Assembly: GCA_900544375.1 (NCBI GenBank)
Contig: UQUZ01000006.1
Span: forward strand, 19,794 to 83,793
Direction: 5' to 3'
Source: an uncultured Oscillospiraceae bacterium
Lineage (GTDB): Bacteria > Bacillota > Clostridia > Oscillospirales > Acutalibacteraceae
Length of the DNA: 64,000 bases
The position numbers and the translations under genes were made by a program. Of this stretch, positions 24,399-33,003 are shown one piece after another. The notes below the pieces were generated by a model. It saw nothing but the letters and a program-made list of their open reading frames with translations, was not told the DNA's origin and searched no databases. Every line of letters starts with the position of its first letter. Positions within the stretch are counted from its first letter, which is position 1.

Positions 24399-26333
24399 TT
24401 ACTCCGCTTCCTTATTTTCCAATGTGTCAAGCCAAGCGTTCACCTGCGCGTCGGATGGCATACGCCAATCCCCGCGCGGAGAAAGGCTGACGGAGCCCAC
24501 CTTTGGGCCGTCCGGCAGGCAGGAGCGCTTAAATTGGCTCTGGAAAAAGCGCGTTAAAAACAGCCGCAGCCATGCCGTGAGTTGCTGTTGGGTATATTGA
24601 TCGCCAAAAGCGCGCTTGGCAAGAAATAGAAGCTTCTGGGGATTTGTGCCGAAGCGGAGAAAATGATAGAGAAAGAAATCGTGCAGCTCATAGGGGCCGA
24701 TCTTCTCCTCTGTTTTCTGTGCGATTTGGCCAACCTCATCCGGTGGCAGGAGCTCTGGGCTGACAGGCGTGTCGAGCACCGAGCGCAGCACACGCGCGGT
24801 ACGTGCATCCGCCTGGGCGGCAAAATTCTCAACCAAATGGCGCACAAGCGTTTTGGGCACGCCGCAGTTAACACCATACATACTCATGTGGTCGGCATTA
24901 TAGGTGCACCAGCCAAGGGCGAGCTCGCTCAAATCCCCCGTTCCGACGAGAATGCCGCCCTCCTTATTGGCGAGATCCATCAGGATTTGTGTGCGCTCAC
25001 GGGCCTGCGTGTTTTCATAGGTTACGTCGTGCAGAACGGGATCATGGCCGATATCCGCCATATGCTGTAGGCAGGCTGGGCGGATATCAATTTCCCGGAA
25101 GGTCGCACCGATGCACTGGATAAGCTCTACCGCGTTGTCATAGGTGCGGTCTGTTGTGCCGAAGCCCGGCATAGTAACGCAAATAATGTTGTTGGTCGGC
25201 AGCTTTAAAAGCTCCATCGTCCGCACAGAGACAAGTAGCGCGAGCGTCGAATCAAGCCCGCCGGAAATGCCGAGCACCAGCTTCTGCATCCCGGTGTGGG
25301 AAAGCCGCTTGGCAAGCCCCGCCGCCTGAATCGAAAGAATCTCCCGGCAGCGTTCCTCCCGCTTAACGCGGTCATCCGGCACAAAGGGGTGTTTATCATA
25401 AGCGCGGTTGATCTGCGCTTCTTCCAGGGCGGGAACCGGCGCGTCGATCACTCGGTAGGCTGGTGGAGGGACGAGGGTGGCGTTATCCGGGAAGCTACCA
25501 TTTTGCCTGCGCTGGGATAAAAGCCGCTCCAGATCGACGCAGGCAACCGCTTCGCTGCCCTCTAGTAAAAAGCGGGGGCTGTCTGCGAGGAGCGTGCCGT
25601 TTTCCGCCACTGTGCATGCGCCGGCAAAGACGAGATCTGTCGTAGATTCTCCAACGCCTGCGGAGGCATAGGCATAAGCGCACAGTGCTTTGGCGCTCTG
25701 CTGTGCAATCATGGCGCGGCGATAGTCATTTTTTGCAACCGCTTCGTTGCTGGCGGAGAGGTTGACGATCACATTTGCTCCGGCCTGTGCCATCCGTGTA
25801 CTGGGTGGCAGAGGAACCCAAAGATCCTCACAAATTTCAACGCCAAGCACCGCGCGGTCATTCAAGCGAAAAAGCAGGTTTCCAAACGGAATATCCTCTC
25901 CTGCAAAGCGGATCGTTTCCGCCTTTGCCTGCTCTGCCGAGACAAACCACCGCTTTTCGTAAAATTCCTGGTAATTCGGCAGGTAAGTCTTTGGTACAAA
26001 GCCGAGGATTTTACCACGGTGCAGAACGGCAGCACAATTATAAAGAAACCCGTCTACCCGTAAGGGAATGCCTATGACGATCACGGTAGAAAAGCCCTTC
26101 GTCTGCTCCGCAAGGCCGAGCAGCGCCTGTTCGCAGCTGTCAAGCAGCACATCCTGCCCAAATAAATCGCCGCAGGTATAGCCAGAGAGGCAGAGCTCCG
26201 GCAGCACGGCCACCTGAACGCCCTCTTCCTGTGCATGGCGCAGGGCGTCCAGCGTATAGATTGCATTTTGTTTTGGGTTGGCAACACAGGTGCGCGGGCT
26301 GAAAGCGCCGATTTTTAAAAAACCGAAATCCAT
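24399..26333 (-). CDS. nadE: glutamine-dependent NAD+ synthetase
   Basis: A 644-residue two-domain enzyme making NAD+ from deamido-NAD with glutamine as nitrogen donor. The N-terminal nitrilase-like glutaminase has its Glu in VLPELCLSG, Lys in FVPKTYLPNY and Cys in GVEICEDLW. The C-terminal synthetase has the pyrophosphatase loop ISGGLDSTLAL and GTGDLSELALGW. The long clostridial form with both domains matches this length. The product is cytosolic. ATG 26333 starts the domain directly. Confidence 0.93.
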   Translation of the reverse strand: MDFGFLKIGAFSPRTCVANPKQNAIYTLDALRHAQEEGVQVAVLPELCLSGYTCGDLFGQDVLLDSCEQALLGLAEQTKGFSTVIVIGIPLRVDGFLYNCAAVLHRGKILGFVPKTYLPNYQEFYEKRWFVSAEQAKAETIRFAGEDIPFGNLLFRLNDRAVLGVEICEDLWVPLPPSTRMAQAGANVIVNLSASNEAVAKNDYRRAMIAQQSAKALCAYAYASAGVGESTTDLVFAGACTVAENGTLLADSPRFLLEGSEAVACVDLERLLSQRRQNGSFPDNATLVPPPAYRVIDAPVPALEEAQINRAYDKHPFVPDDRVKREERCREILSIQAAGLAKRLSHTGMQKLVLGISGGLDSTLALLVSVRTMELLKLPTNNIICVTMPGFGTTDRTYDNAVELIQCIGATFREIDIRPACLQHMADIGHDPVLHDVTYENTQARERTQILMDLANKEGGILVGTGDLSELALGWCTYNADHMSMYGVNCGVPKTLVRHLVENFAAQADARTARVLRSVLDTPVSPELLPPDEVGQIAQKTEEKIGPYELHDFFLYHFLRFGTNPQKLLFLAKRAFGDQYTQQQLTAWLRLFLTRFFQSQFKRSCLPDGPKVGSVSLSPRGDWRMPSDAQVNAWLDTLENKEAE

Positions 26334-26451
26334 AGAGAAACCTCACAACGTTTATTAATTTACAGCATTTAGTATATACTCTTGCGATGAGAAAAACAAC
26401 AGATAAACCGGCAAACAACAGCAAAAATAAAACCGGTTGAGTTTTGCCGTA

Positions 26452-26503
26452 TCTAGGAGCAAAAAGGAACAGACGGCCCCGGATGGACCGCCTGTTCTTT
26501 GGA
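26452..26503 (-). terminator. terminator of the small gene at 26516
   Basis: GAACAGGCGG...CCGTCTGTTC stem followed on the minus strand by CTTTTTGCT. Confidence 0.75.
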
Positions 26504-26515
26504 ATAAACGTAGGC

Positions 26516-26698
26516 TTAGGATTCCTCTTTTACGAAAGTTTCTGCCAGTTCATAGAAATCCTTCTCCGTTTTTATCTGTTTGCCGCAATCACGCAGTTTT
26601 TCCCGCGCAACGCTCGGGAGGGAGAGAAAATATTCGTTTACCCCGGCATCTTTTTTCAAAAGAGAATTTAGCCCACCTGCTAATTTAGGATCTGCCAT
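26516..26698 (-). CDS. small helical protein of unknown function
   Basis: A 60-residue soluble, charged, helical protein (SLLKKDAGVNEYFLSLPSVA). AAAGGA lies 8 bases before ATG 26698 and a terminator follows the stop, both of which support a real gene. It has no membrane segment or known motif. The C-terminal part (KTEKDFYELAETFVKEE) reads like the short helical proteins of Clostridia that pair with larger partners, but no function can be given. Confidence 0.6.
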   Translation of the reverse strand: MADPKLAGGLNSLLKKDAGVNEYFLSLPSVAREKLRDCGKQIKTEKDFYELAETFVKEES

Positions 26699-26740
26699 AT
26701 GATCATTCCTTTCGAGCCAAATGAGAACTGATTTGCTCCG

Positions 26741-28186
26741 TCAACCTCTTCTGCATCTGTTATGGCCGGGAACGGCTGCTTTTATGCGTTGGCTATTTGC
26801 TGTTTTTTGTGTGAGAAAATAACGGTGTACATAATCTTTGGTAAGCTGGAATACCTCTCGGCTTAAAATCGTGATAGCAATCAGGTTTGGGATTGCCAGC
26901 AGGGCGTTAAACGTGTCGGATAAGCTCCATGCGAGCTCCATCCGGACCGTACTGCCCAGAAGGACGACGGCGGCAAACAGAATTTTATAAAGGGGAACAG
27001 CTCGGTCGTCCAATAGGTAGGAAACGGCTCTTTCCCCATAATATGACCAGCCGATGAGCGTGGCAAAAGCGAATAATACAATTGAAATGGCAATGAATTT
27101 TTCGCCGGCAGCACCGAATACTGTGGCAAAGGCGGCGGCGCATAGGGCGGTGCCGCTGTACGCGCAGGAAGGAGCCCAAACCCCTGAGGTGAGGATGGCG
27201 AGCGCGGTGACAGTGCAGCATACAAGCGTATCCGCAAACACCTCAAAAATGCCCCACATGCCTTGCTCGACCGGCTCCTTTACATCCGCATCGCAATGGA
27301 CGATCACGGAAGTGCCGAGCCCAGCCTCATTGGAAAAGACGCCCATTGAAACGCCGGTGCGCAGTGCGCGGGCCATGCCGTAGCCCGCTGTTCCACCTAT
27401 GGCAGAACGAATGGAAAAAGCCTCTGAAATAATACCGCCGACCGCCTGCGGAAGGCGGCGAATATTCATCAAAATTACAGCGCAGCCTGCTGTTAAATAC
27501 AGAATTGCCATGATGGGAACTAGTTTTTCCGTCACGGCGGCAATGCGTTTGATACCGCCGAGCAAGATAATTCCAATCAATATGGCCGCCGCTGCTCCTG
27601 TCACTTTGGGGGATACGCCGAAGGCGTTTTCCATAGCCTGCGCCATTGAATTGCTCTGCGAGAGGTTGCCCATGCCGAAGGAGACGGGAATACAAAGGGC
27701 TGCAAAGAGCAGAGCCATCCATTTGCAGTGAAGCCCTTTTTCCATATAGACCATTGCGCCGCCTACCCAGCGATTTTTTGCATCCGGATAGCGGTAGCGG
27801 ATGCCGAGCGTTTTTTCCGCAAAGCTTGTCATCATGCCGAGAAAAGCGGAAGCCCACATCCAGAAGATCGCGCCCGGGCCGCCTGTAGAAAGGGCGATAG
27901 CAACACCGACGATGTTGCCGGTGCCGATTGCGGCGGCGAGTGCGGTGGAGAGTGCTTGGAACGGAGTGATGGAATGGGCAGGTAGCTTCTGCCTGCCTCC
28001 CTTCCTGGCGAAGAGGCTGCCGACCGTCAGGCGCATCCATTTGGATAACCAGCGGACCTGAAAAAAACGTGTGCCGACCGTGAACAGAAAGCCGACCAGC
28101 AGAAAGCAAAGGAGCATCCCACGGCCCCAAAGGATGGAGTTGAGCATTTGATTCAGATTGGAAATTGTATTTGTAAATGCCGCCAT
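26741..28186 (-). CDS. sodium:alanine/glycine symporter (AGCS family)
   Basis: A 481-residue membrane protein with about 11 helices, importing alanine or glycine with sodium. The family signature is seen in FQALSTALAAAIGTGNIVGVA and in GGPGAIFWMW. ATG 28186 follows GGAGG; an upstream start at 28219 lacks one. The small gene at 26516 follows on the same strand after 43 bases. The CRISPR array ends about 95 bases upstream, so the promoter lies in that short gap. Confidence 0.9.
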   Translation of the reverse strand: MAAFTNTISNLNQMLNSILWGRGMLLCFLLVGFLFTVGTRFFQVRWLSKWMRLTVGSLFARKGGRQKLPAHSITPFQALSTALAAAIGTGNIVGVAIALSTGGPGAIFWMWASAFLGMMTSFAEKTLGIRYRYPDAKNRWVGGAMVYMEKGLHCKWMALLFAALCIPVSFGMGNLSQSNSMAQAMENAFGVSPKVTGAAAAILIGIILLGGIKRIAAVTEKLVPIMAILYLTAGCAVILMNIRRLPQAVGGIISEAFSIRSAIGGTAGYGMARALRTGVSMGVFSNEAGLGTSVIVHCDADVKEPVEQGMWGIFEVFADTLVCCTVTALAILTSGVWAPSCAYSGTALCAAAFATVFGAAGEKFIAISIVLFAFATLIGWSYYGERAVSYLLDDRAVPLYKILFAAVVLLGSTVRMELAWSLSDTFNALLAIPNLIAITILSREVFQLTKDYVHRYFLTQKTANSQRIKAAVPGHNRCRRG

Positions 28187-28280
28187 GGATAGCCTCCAAT
28201 TCAAACATGTTGTGCACATGATACTTGCAATAATTAAGAAAAGCTTATTTCAGAATGGATGGTAAGGCGAAACGGCATTC

Positions 28281-28312
28281 ATCTCAATCCACGCACCCGC
28301 GTGGGGCGCTAC
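28281..28312 (-). repeat. degenerate distal CRISPR repeat
   Basis: A 32-base copy of the CRISPR repeat with three mismatches (repeat positions 3, 27 and 30 on the plus strand). It lies 244 bases beyond the last regular repeat, at the leader-distal side, where repeats usually decay. Confidence 0.8.
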
Positions 28313-28556
28313 CCTTCTGGTTTAATCCCATATTACGCACACTTCGACTTGAATATCACCTATATAGGAGCAAATTTGTATTCTCTTTATTTACCTACCT
28401 ATGTGAAAGTGTGTTCTATATATATGCATGAGCAAGCCTATATTATTATTGCCGATGCCTCATCAATTGTATGAGATGTAGCGCGCTGTGTCGGATGCGA
28501 CAAAACAGGATTTCTATACAATATTCGTGAATCGGCAGACTTATTTCGGCATGCCT
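28313..28556. other. 244-base AT-rich gap inside the distal CRISPR end
   Basis: No gene is visible. The length corresponds to about four spacers plus three repeats. A weak match to a repeat 3' end (GGATGCGAC at 28493-28501) is the only hint of decayed repeats. Confidence 0.35.
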
Positions 28557-29453
28557 GTTTCAATCCACGCACCCGCGTGGGGTGCGACCACCTGTGCAAA
28601 CTTGTTGTTGTTGTCAAACGGAGATTTCAATCCACGCACCCGCGTGGGGTGCGACCGGTGGTTGCCAGCTTATTTGCGGCCCCACCGTAAATTTCAATCC
28701 ACGCACCCGCGTGGGGTGCGACCAAGAGCCTCGTGGCTGCGGTGGCACGGGCCATGATTTCAATCCACGCACCCGCGTGGGGTGCGACACATCCCCTGTT
28801 TGATACAAAATATTTACTTTTCATTTCAATCCACGCACCCGCGTGGGGTGCGACGGTAGACGGTCAAAAAGTAAAATGTCCCTCAAAATATATTTCAATC
28901 CACGCACCCGCGTGGGGTGCGACTTTATATCAGTGGCCAGCTATGCGGATATATCGATATTTCAATCCACGCACCCGCGTGGGGTGCGACCAATCACCGT
29001 TGAGGTATGGGGCAGCCGGCAGATGATTTCAATCCACGCACCCGCGTGGGGTGCGACCAACGCCTAGCATCCAGTCCGTACTTTTTTGATAATTTCAATC
29101 CACGCACCCGCGTGGGGTGCGACTTTTTCTGGGGTTAATCTTCCTCCGCTACCGCAAATTTCAATCCACGCACCCGCGTGGGGTGCGACAGCATCTACGC
29201 TAACAACTACGGAGAGGATTTTATTTCAATCCACGCACCCGCGTGGGGTGCGACGTAAATGTGCTCATAACGGTCAATATTGACCGTAATTTCAATCCAC
29301 GCACCCGCGTGGGGTGCGACTCTTTGGATAATTTTTCTTCCGCATCCTCATAACTATTTCAATCCACGCACCCGCGTGGGGTGCGACCGTTCGTCCCCAC
29401 CGCCGAGGTGGAGGATGTTGCATTTCAATCCACGCACCCGCGTGGGGTGCGAC
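28557..29453 (-). CRISPR. type I-C CRISPR array, 14 repeats and 13 spacers
   Basis: Fourteen 32-base repeats start at 28557, 28624, 28691, 28757, 28823, 28892, 28959, 29026, 29092, 29158, 29223, 29289, 29356 and 29422. Spacers are 33-37 bases. The repeat has the internal palindrome ACGCACCCGCGTGGGGTGCG-like stem and, read on the minus strand, the GTCGCACC start and GTGGATTGAAAT end typical of type I-C. Only the most distal repeat differs by one base at its edge. Cas genes and an AT-rich leader lie at the 29454 side, so new spacers enter there and the transcript runs on the minus strand. Confidence 0.97.
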
Positions 29454-29643
29454 AGCAAAAGTTTATAAAATAATATGCAAAAAGAAATAGAATATATCAA
29501 AACTCGTCTCAGATCATTTTTTTGATGCCTTTCATGAACAAAATTGTTCCATTTAATACTTATAGATGCTTTTTACTGGTGCGAATCTTCTTCTGCTTTT
29601 CTGTTCGCTTTTGGTTCGCACCGCGTTGCGAAGGGCTATTTTT
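29454..29643 (-). promoter_or_regulatory. CRISPR leader
   Basis: An AT-rich 190-base stretch between cas2 and the first repeat. It contains GGTGCGAA / TTCGCACC (29576-29619), an inverted repeat whose arms resemble the CRISPR repeat stem, and poly-A/T tracts. It should hold the array promoter and the Cas1-Cas2 integration signal. Confidence 0.7.
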
Positions 29644-29934
29644 TTAAATAATCAATGGTTCTGTGACGTCAAAGGACGGCTTCGCCCCCACATGTTTCAC
29701 CTTGGTCTTATAGTTGTTGCCGAGATAATAGAAACGCAGGCTGTCTGTTTCCGGATCGATGATCTGCTCCAGCTTATGTTCCACTTCACGGCAGATCGCT
29801 GCATCTAAATGGCATTCAAAAACAGAATTTTGGACGCGTTGGCCATAATTAACACACTGCTTGGCAACCTTCCGGAGCCGCTTCTTTCCGGCGGTTGTTT
29901 CTGTATTAACATCATAGGTGATCAGCACAAGCAT
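29644..29934 (-). CDS. cas2: CRISPR-associated Cas2 (type I-C)
   Basis: A 96-residue protein starting MLVLITYDVNTE, the Cas2 ferredoxin-fold first strand with the conserved Asp at position 8. It forms the central dimer of the Cas1-Cas2 spacer integrase. ATG 29934 follows AAGGAG; an in-frame extension to 30024 overlaps cas1 and lacks Cas2 similarity. It is the last cas gene, next to the leader. Confidence 0.95.
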   Translation of the reverse strand: MLVLITYDVNTETTAGKKRLRKVAKQCVNYGQRVQNSVFECHLDAAICREVEHKLEQIIDPETDSLRFYYLGNNYKTKVKHVGAKPSFDVTEPLII

Positions 29935-30014
29935 AAAGTATCTCCTTCGCATTGGGATCGTTGAAGCGATAACCGCAGCCGGCCCTGTTGCTGGATTCAT
30001 CGTGGAGATGCCGC

Positions 30015-31046
30015 TTATTTCCATAGAAACGGCGGGTACCCGTCGGTATCGCCGCGCAGATAACGCGCGAATAGCATCGCCTGCGCATAAGGCACCAAGC
30101 CCCAGGCTATCTTTTCTCCTAGGAAAGGGTGCACGATGGTTTCCTGCTTTTTGCTCTGCCAGGCAGTTAAAATCGTCTTTCGAGTCTCGTCATCCATCAG
30201 CACAGCGCCGTTTTCTTTTTGATGGAATCCCTCTGGCTTTACCATGCGGCGGTTGATAAGCGTGAGGACAAGGCGATCCGCCATGACACCGCGCAACTCC
30301 TCCATCAAATCGAGAGCGAGCGACGTGCGGCCGGGCCGGTCACGGTGCAAAAAGCCGACGTATGCATCAAGCCCGACTGCCTCCAGAGCGGAAGTGGAAT
30401 CATGCGCAAGCAATGTATAAACAAAAGAAAGCATTGCATTCACATTGTCGAGAGGTGGGCGGCGGTTTCTGCCGGCAAACCTGAACGCCTCCTTTTGCTG
30501 AAGGATCAGGTCATCCAATACAGAGAAATACCGAGCGGCTGCCTCGCCCTCCACACCCCGCATTTCCTCCAGCGTGGAAGCAGATTCCAAGCGCCCGATG
30601 GACTCTGCCAGAAAGGCAGAGGATTGCTTGAGTTTCTCCACATCAAGCCGCAGGGCGTAGTCACGCGCTGCCCGTTCGAGGATCCAGCGGCTGTTGTGAA
30701 CCTTGGCGAGCAAAAAGTTCCGCGCAAGATCCGCACTGGCCGATTCGCTGTCCGATAGGCGGTATTGCGTTTTACGCAGAAGCACATTCCCTTGCTCTTC
30801 GCCCACGATCCGAGCGAGAAATTTTCCATTTTGCGTTAAAAAACTTAGCGCGATTTTCCTCTTTGCGCAGGCTCCCATCAGCGCAGGGCTTGCGCCCGTG
30901 TAGCCGAAGGCGATGATACTCTCCAAATTATGGAGGGGAATCCGCCGAAGCTCCACATCTTTTTTGAGGATTACGACGTTTTCCCCATCCAGAGCCAAAT
31001 AGGTATCCGGCGTGGTGACAAACAGGGTGTTAGAAAGCTGTTTCAC
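30015..31046 (-). CDS. cas1: CRISPR-associated Cas1 (type I-C integrase)
   Basis: A 343-residue endonuclease/integrase, the exact size usual for Cas1c. Catalytic-region motifs are present: GVEGEAAARYF (Glu), then GFLHRDRPGRTSLALDLMEE with the metal-binding His and acidic residues. It integrates new spacers with Cas2. The start is GTG 31046, overlapping the cas4 stop as GTGA; the longer upstream frame only overlaps cas4. Confidence 0.96.
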   Translation of the reverse strand: MKQLSNTLFVTTPDTYLALDGENVVILKKDVELRRIPLHNLESIIAFGYTGASPALMGACAKRKIALSFLTQNGKFLARIVGEEQGNVLLRKTQYRLSDSESASADLARNFLLAKVHNSRWILERAARDYALRLDVEKLKQSSAFLAESIGRLESASTLEEMRGVEGEAAARYFSVLDDLILQQKEAFRFAGRNRRPPLDNVNAMLSFVYTLLAHDSTSALEAVGLDAYVGFLHRDRPGRTSLALDLMEELRGVMADRLVLTLINRRMVKPEGFHQKENGAVLMDDETRKTILTAWQSKKQETIVHPFLGEKIAWGLVPYAQAMLFARYLRGDTDGYPPFLWK

Positions 31047-31726
31047 AGCGTTGCCCCTTCCTTTTGAGATGGCTCTTCGTGCAAAGCAGCCTGGAGATAT
31101 GCCTGAACGGACTGCTTCTGGCAGAGCTTTGGCAGGCACAGGCCGTTCAGCGAACAGGCCCGGCAGCTCTTTGTGGGCTTCACGCGCGGTGTGTATTGCC
31201 TGCGGTAATCGTCATGCATTTCCCGCAGCATAGCACGGACTTTCTGGCGAAGCTCCTCCTCCAGCAACACCTTGCTGCGGCGGTTGGGCTCACCGTAATA
31301 GAGATAGGCCTCTGGAATATCGCAGCAGAGCATCTCCTCCAGGCACATAGCCTGGCAACAGAGCTGTAGCCGATCCGCATCGGTTTCTTTGGGGCTGCCG
31401 CGTTTGTACTCCACGGGAATGGGAAGCCACTTGCCTCCCCGGCCAAAAATTGGAACACCATCCGGCGAAGCGTGTAGCTCCACCACATCGCATACGCCAT
31501 TGACGCCGAGCGTGCGGGATTGAACCGCCATGCCGCGGGAGATTAGCACAGTTCCCCGCTTTTCAGTGAAAAAGGCGTCGTGTGCATTCTCGTGTAAGAT
31601 ATGCCCTTCCACCGTGCGCAGATTTTCCTGCCACTGCTGTTCAATATGGATCAGCGCCCATTGCCTTCGGCAGAAGGCAAAATGCTGGAGCCCCGAGATG
31701 GCGAGAAAGTCTTCTTCATGATACAT
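31043..31726 (-). CDS. cas4: CRISPR-associated Cas4 nuclease (type I-C)
   Basis: A 227-residue Fe-S RecB-like nuclease that trims pre-spacers and selects the PAM side. Visible are Cys19 near the N-terminus and the C-terminal Cys188, Cys191 and Cys197 for the 4Fe-4S cluster, plus the RecB nuclease residues in GVCDVVE and PVEYKRG. It lies 2 bases after cas7 and overlaps cas1, in line with Cas4-Cas1 acting together in type I-C. Confidence 0.95.
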   Translation of the reverse strand: MYHEEDFLAISGLQHFAFCRRQWALIHIEQQWQENLRTVEGHILHENAHDAFFTEKRGTVLISRGMAVQSRTLGVNGVCDVVELHASPDGVPIFGRGGKWLPIPVEYKRGSPKETDADRLQLCCQAMCLEEMLCCDIPEAYLYYGEPNRRSKVLLEEELRQKVRAMLREMHDDYRRQYTPRVKPTKSCRACSLNGLCLPKLCQKQSVQAYLQAALHEEPSQKEGATL

Positions 31727-31728
31727 TG

Positions 31729-32613
31729 TTAAATCATCCGCTCACAGGTAACGCCCGCGGGCAGAGAAGCCGTGTCTACCTGTACGTTATAATCGTGATA
31801 ACCTCTCGGCGGGCAGGAAAAATCCTTATTTTTGACGGTTACGGTTTCAAACAGCTTGTAGGCTGGCGCGTTGCCCAATTCGCTATCGTGCCGGAAGACG
31901 ATCAGCTCCCGCACTGCCATTTTGCCGCGTGCAGCGGAGCGGTCGGTTTCAAACATATTGATGATCGCTTTCCAGAGAAGTTGAAGGTCCTCCTCGGAAA
32001 ATCCGGTCACCTTGCGGGCCAGATTGGCGGATATAAAGCCTTCTGCCCGATAGAGCGCATAGGGGACAATAAATTTGCGGCCCATCTCCGTGCCTTTGCG
32101 TTCTGCATCGGCCTCTGTGGTGATGGCTACGCGAGTAATGGTGACTTCCTGCTGGACGATCGGATCAATGCTGCGGGCAAAGCCGAGCTGGACGGGGCCG
32201 CGCACTTGGCCGCAGTTGAGCGCGGCTTTGACGAAAGTGGTCATCACCGCGCCAAAGGTGCGGATATCAAAAAATTCGCGGCACATAAAATCACGAATTT
32301 TACCGTCCAGATCCGGATGATCCTTTTTATTGAGCTTCTTCTCATCCACATTGAGGGCTGTGAAAGCTTCTCGGTCACTCTTATTGAGCGGCACGTTATC
32401 TTTGATGTAGATCCGGTAGCCGGGCTGGTCTTCGCAGGCTGTCTCTACAAAGTTGCGGATTTTGCGCTTAAGGCAGACGTCCGTGACAATGCCATGGTTG
32501 GTTTCCGGATCGATGCGCGGCATATTGCCTGCATCCGGGTCTCCATTGGGGTTGCCGTTTTCCACGTCGAAAAGAATCACAAAATCATACCTGTTCTTGA
32601 TCGGCTCTGACAT
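31729..32613 (-). CDS. cas7: CRISPR-associated Cas7c (Csd2), Cascade backbone
   Basis: A 294-residue RAMP protein of the Csd2/Csh2 family that polymerises along the crRNA. The start NRYDFVILFDVENGNPNGDP and the GPVQLGFARSIDPI segment are diagnostic. ATG 32613 directly abuts the cas8c stop with no gap. Confidence 0.95.
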   Translation of the reverse strand: MSEPIKNRYDFVILFDVENGNPNGDPDAGNMPRIDPETNHGIVTDVCLKRKIRNFVETACEDQPGYRIYIKDNVPLNKSDREAFTALNVDEKKLNKKDHPDLDGKIRDFMCREFFDIRTFGAVMTTFVKAALNCGQVRGPVQLGFARSIDPIVQQEVTITRVAITTEADAERKGTEMGRKFIVPYALYRAEGFISANLARKVTGFSEEDLQLLWKAIINMFETDRSAARGKMAVRELIVFRHDSELGNAPAYKLFETVTVKNKDFSCPPRGYHDYNVQVDTASLPAGVTCERMI

Positions 32614-33003
32614 TTATGCTTCCTCCTTCACATCGCTGTCGCTTTTTTTCATATACCGTTTTTGCGTTTGCTGGTAATATCCCAACACAAAACTCCCCTG
32701 ATCCTCTAGTGAAAAATGGGCGGGGAAAGGCGTGTCGGCAACATCCAGCTTATCGATCAGATCTTTGATCTGGTTGTCGAGATAGCACTTCAGCTTTATA
32801 TCCTTAATCACCCGAATATGATGCCGTGATAATTTGATCAACGTGGGAAAAACGCTTCCCGGTGTTGCGCAGGCCGAGGTGAAATAGCGATCCTTGATGG
32901 TGGTATTGATGTTGGGATAGGCCTCCAACTGCACTTTTTCCAAAATTGCGAACAGTCGGCCGAGCACATAAGCCTTGTTTTTGCTCTCCTCATTGATCGA
33001 CAC
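32614..33003 (-). CDS. cas11c: Cas11c small subunit from an internal start in cas8c
   Basis: Inside cas8c a full AAGGAGG site (33018-33012) is followed after 8 bases by an in-frame GTG at 33003. Starting there gives a 129-residue helical protein (VSINEESKNKAYVLGRLFAI...) of the size and position of Cas11c, which in studied type I-C systems is made from exactly such an internal site and is needed for Cascade. The site lies in coding sequence for KEVLQV, so it is not demanded by the protein. This is a prediction from the ribosome site plus known biology of type I-C. Confidence 0.78.
   Translation of the reverse strand: MSINEESKNKAYVLGRLFAILEKVQLEAYPNINTTIKDRYFTSACATPGSVFPTLIKLSRHHIRVIKDIKLKCYLDNQIKDLIDKLDVADTPFPAHFSLEDQGSFVLGYYQQTQKRYMKKSDSDVKEEA

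Noticed and set aside
28488..29468. Short proteins with repeated IHAPAWGAT or THPRGVR segments
   Set aside because: They are translations of the CRISPR repeat in different frames, not genes.
31582..32610. 342-codon plus-strand frame
   Set aside because: It is antisense to cas4 and cas7; the minus-strand genes have unmistakable motifs.
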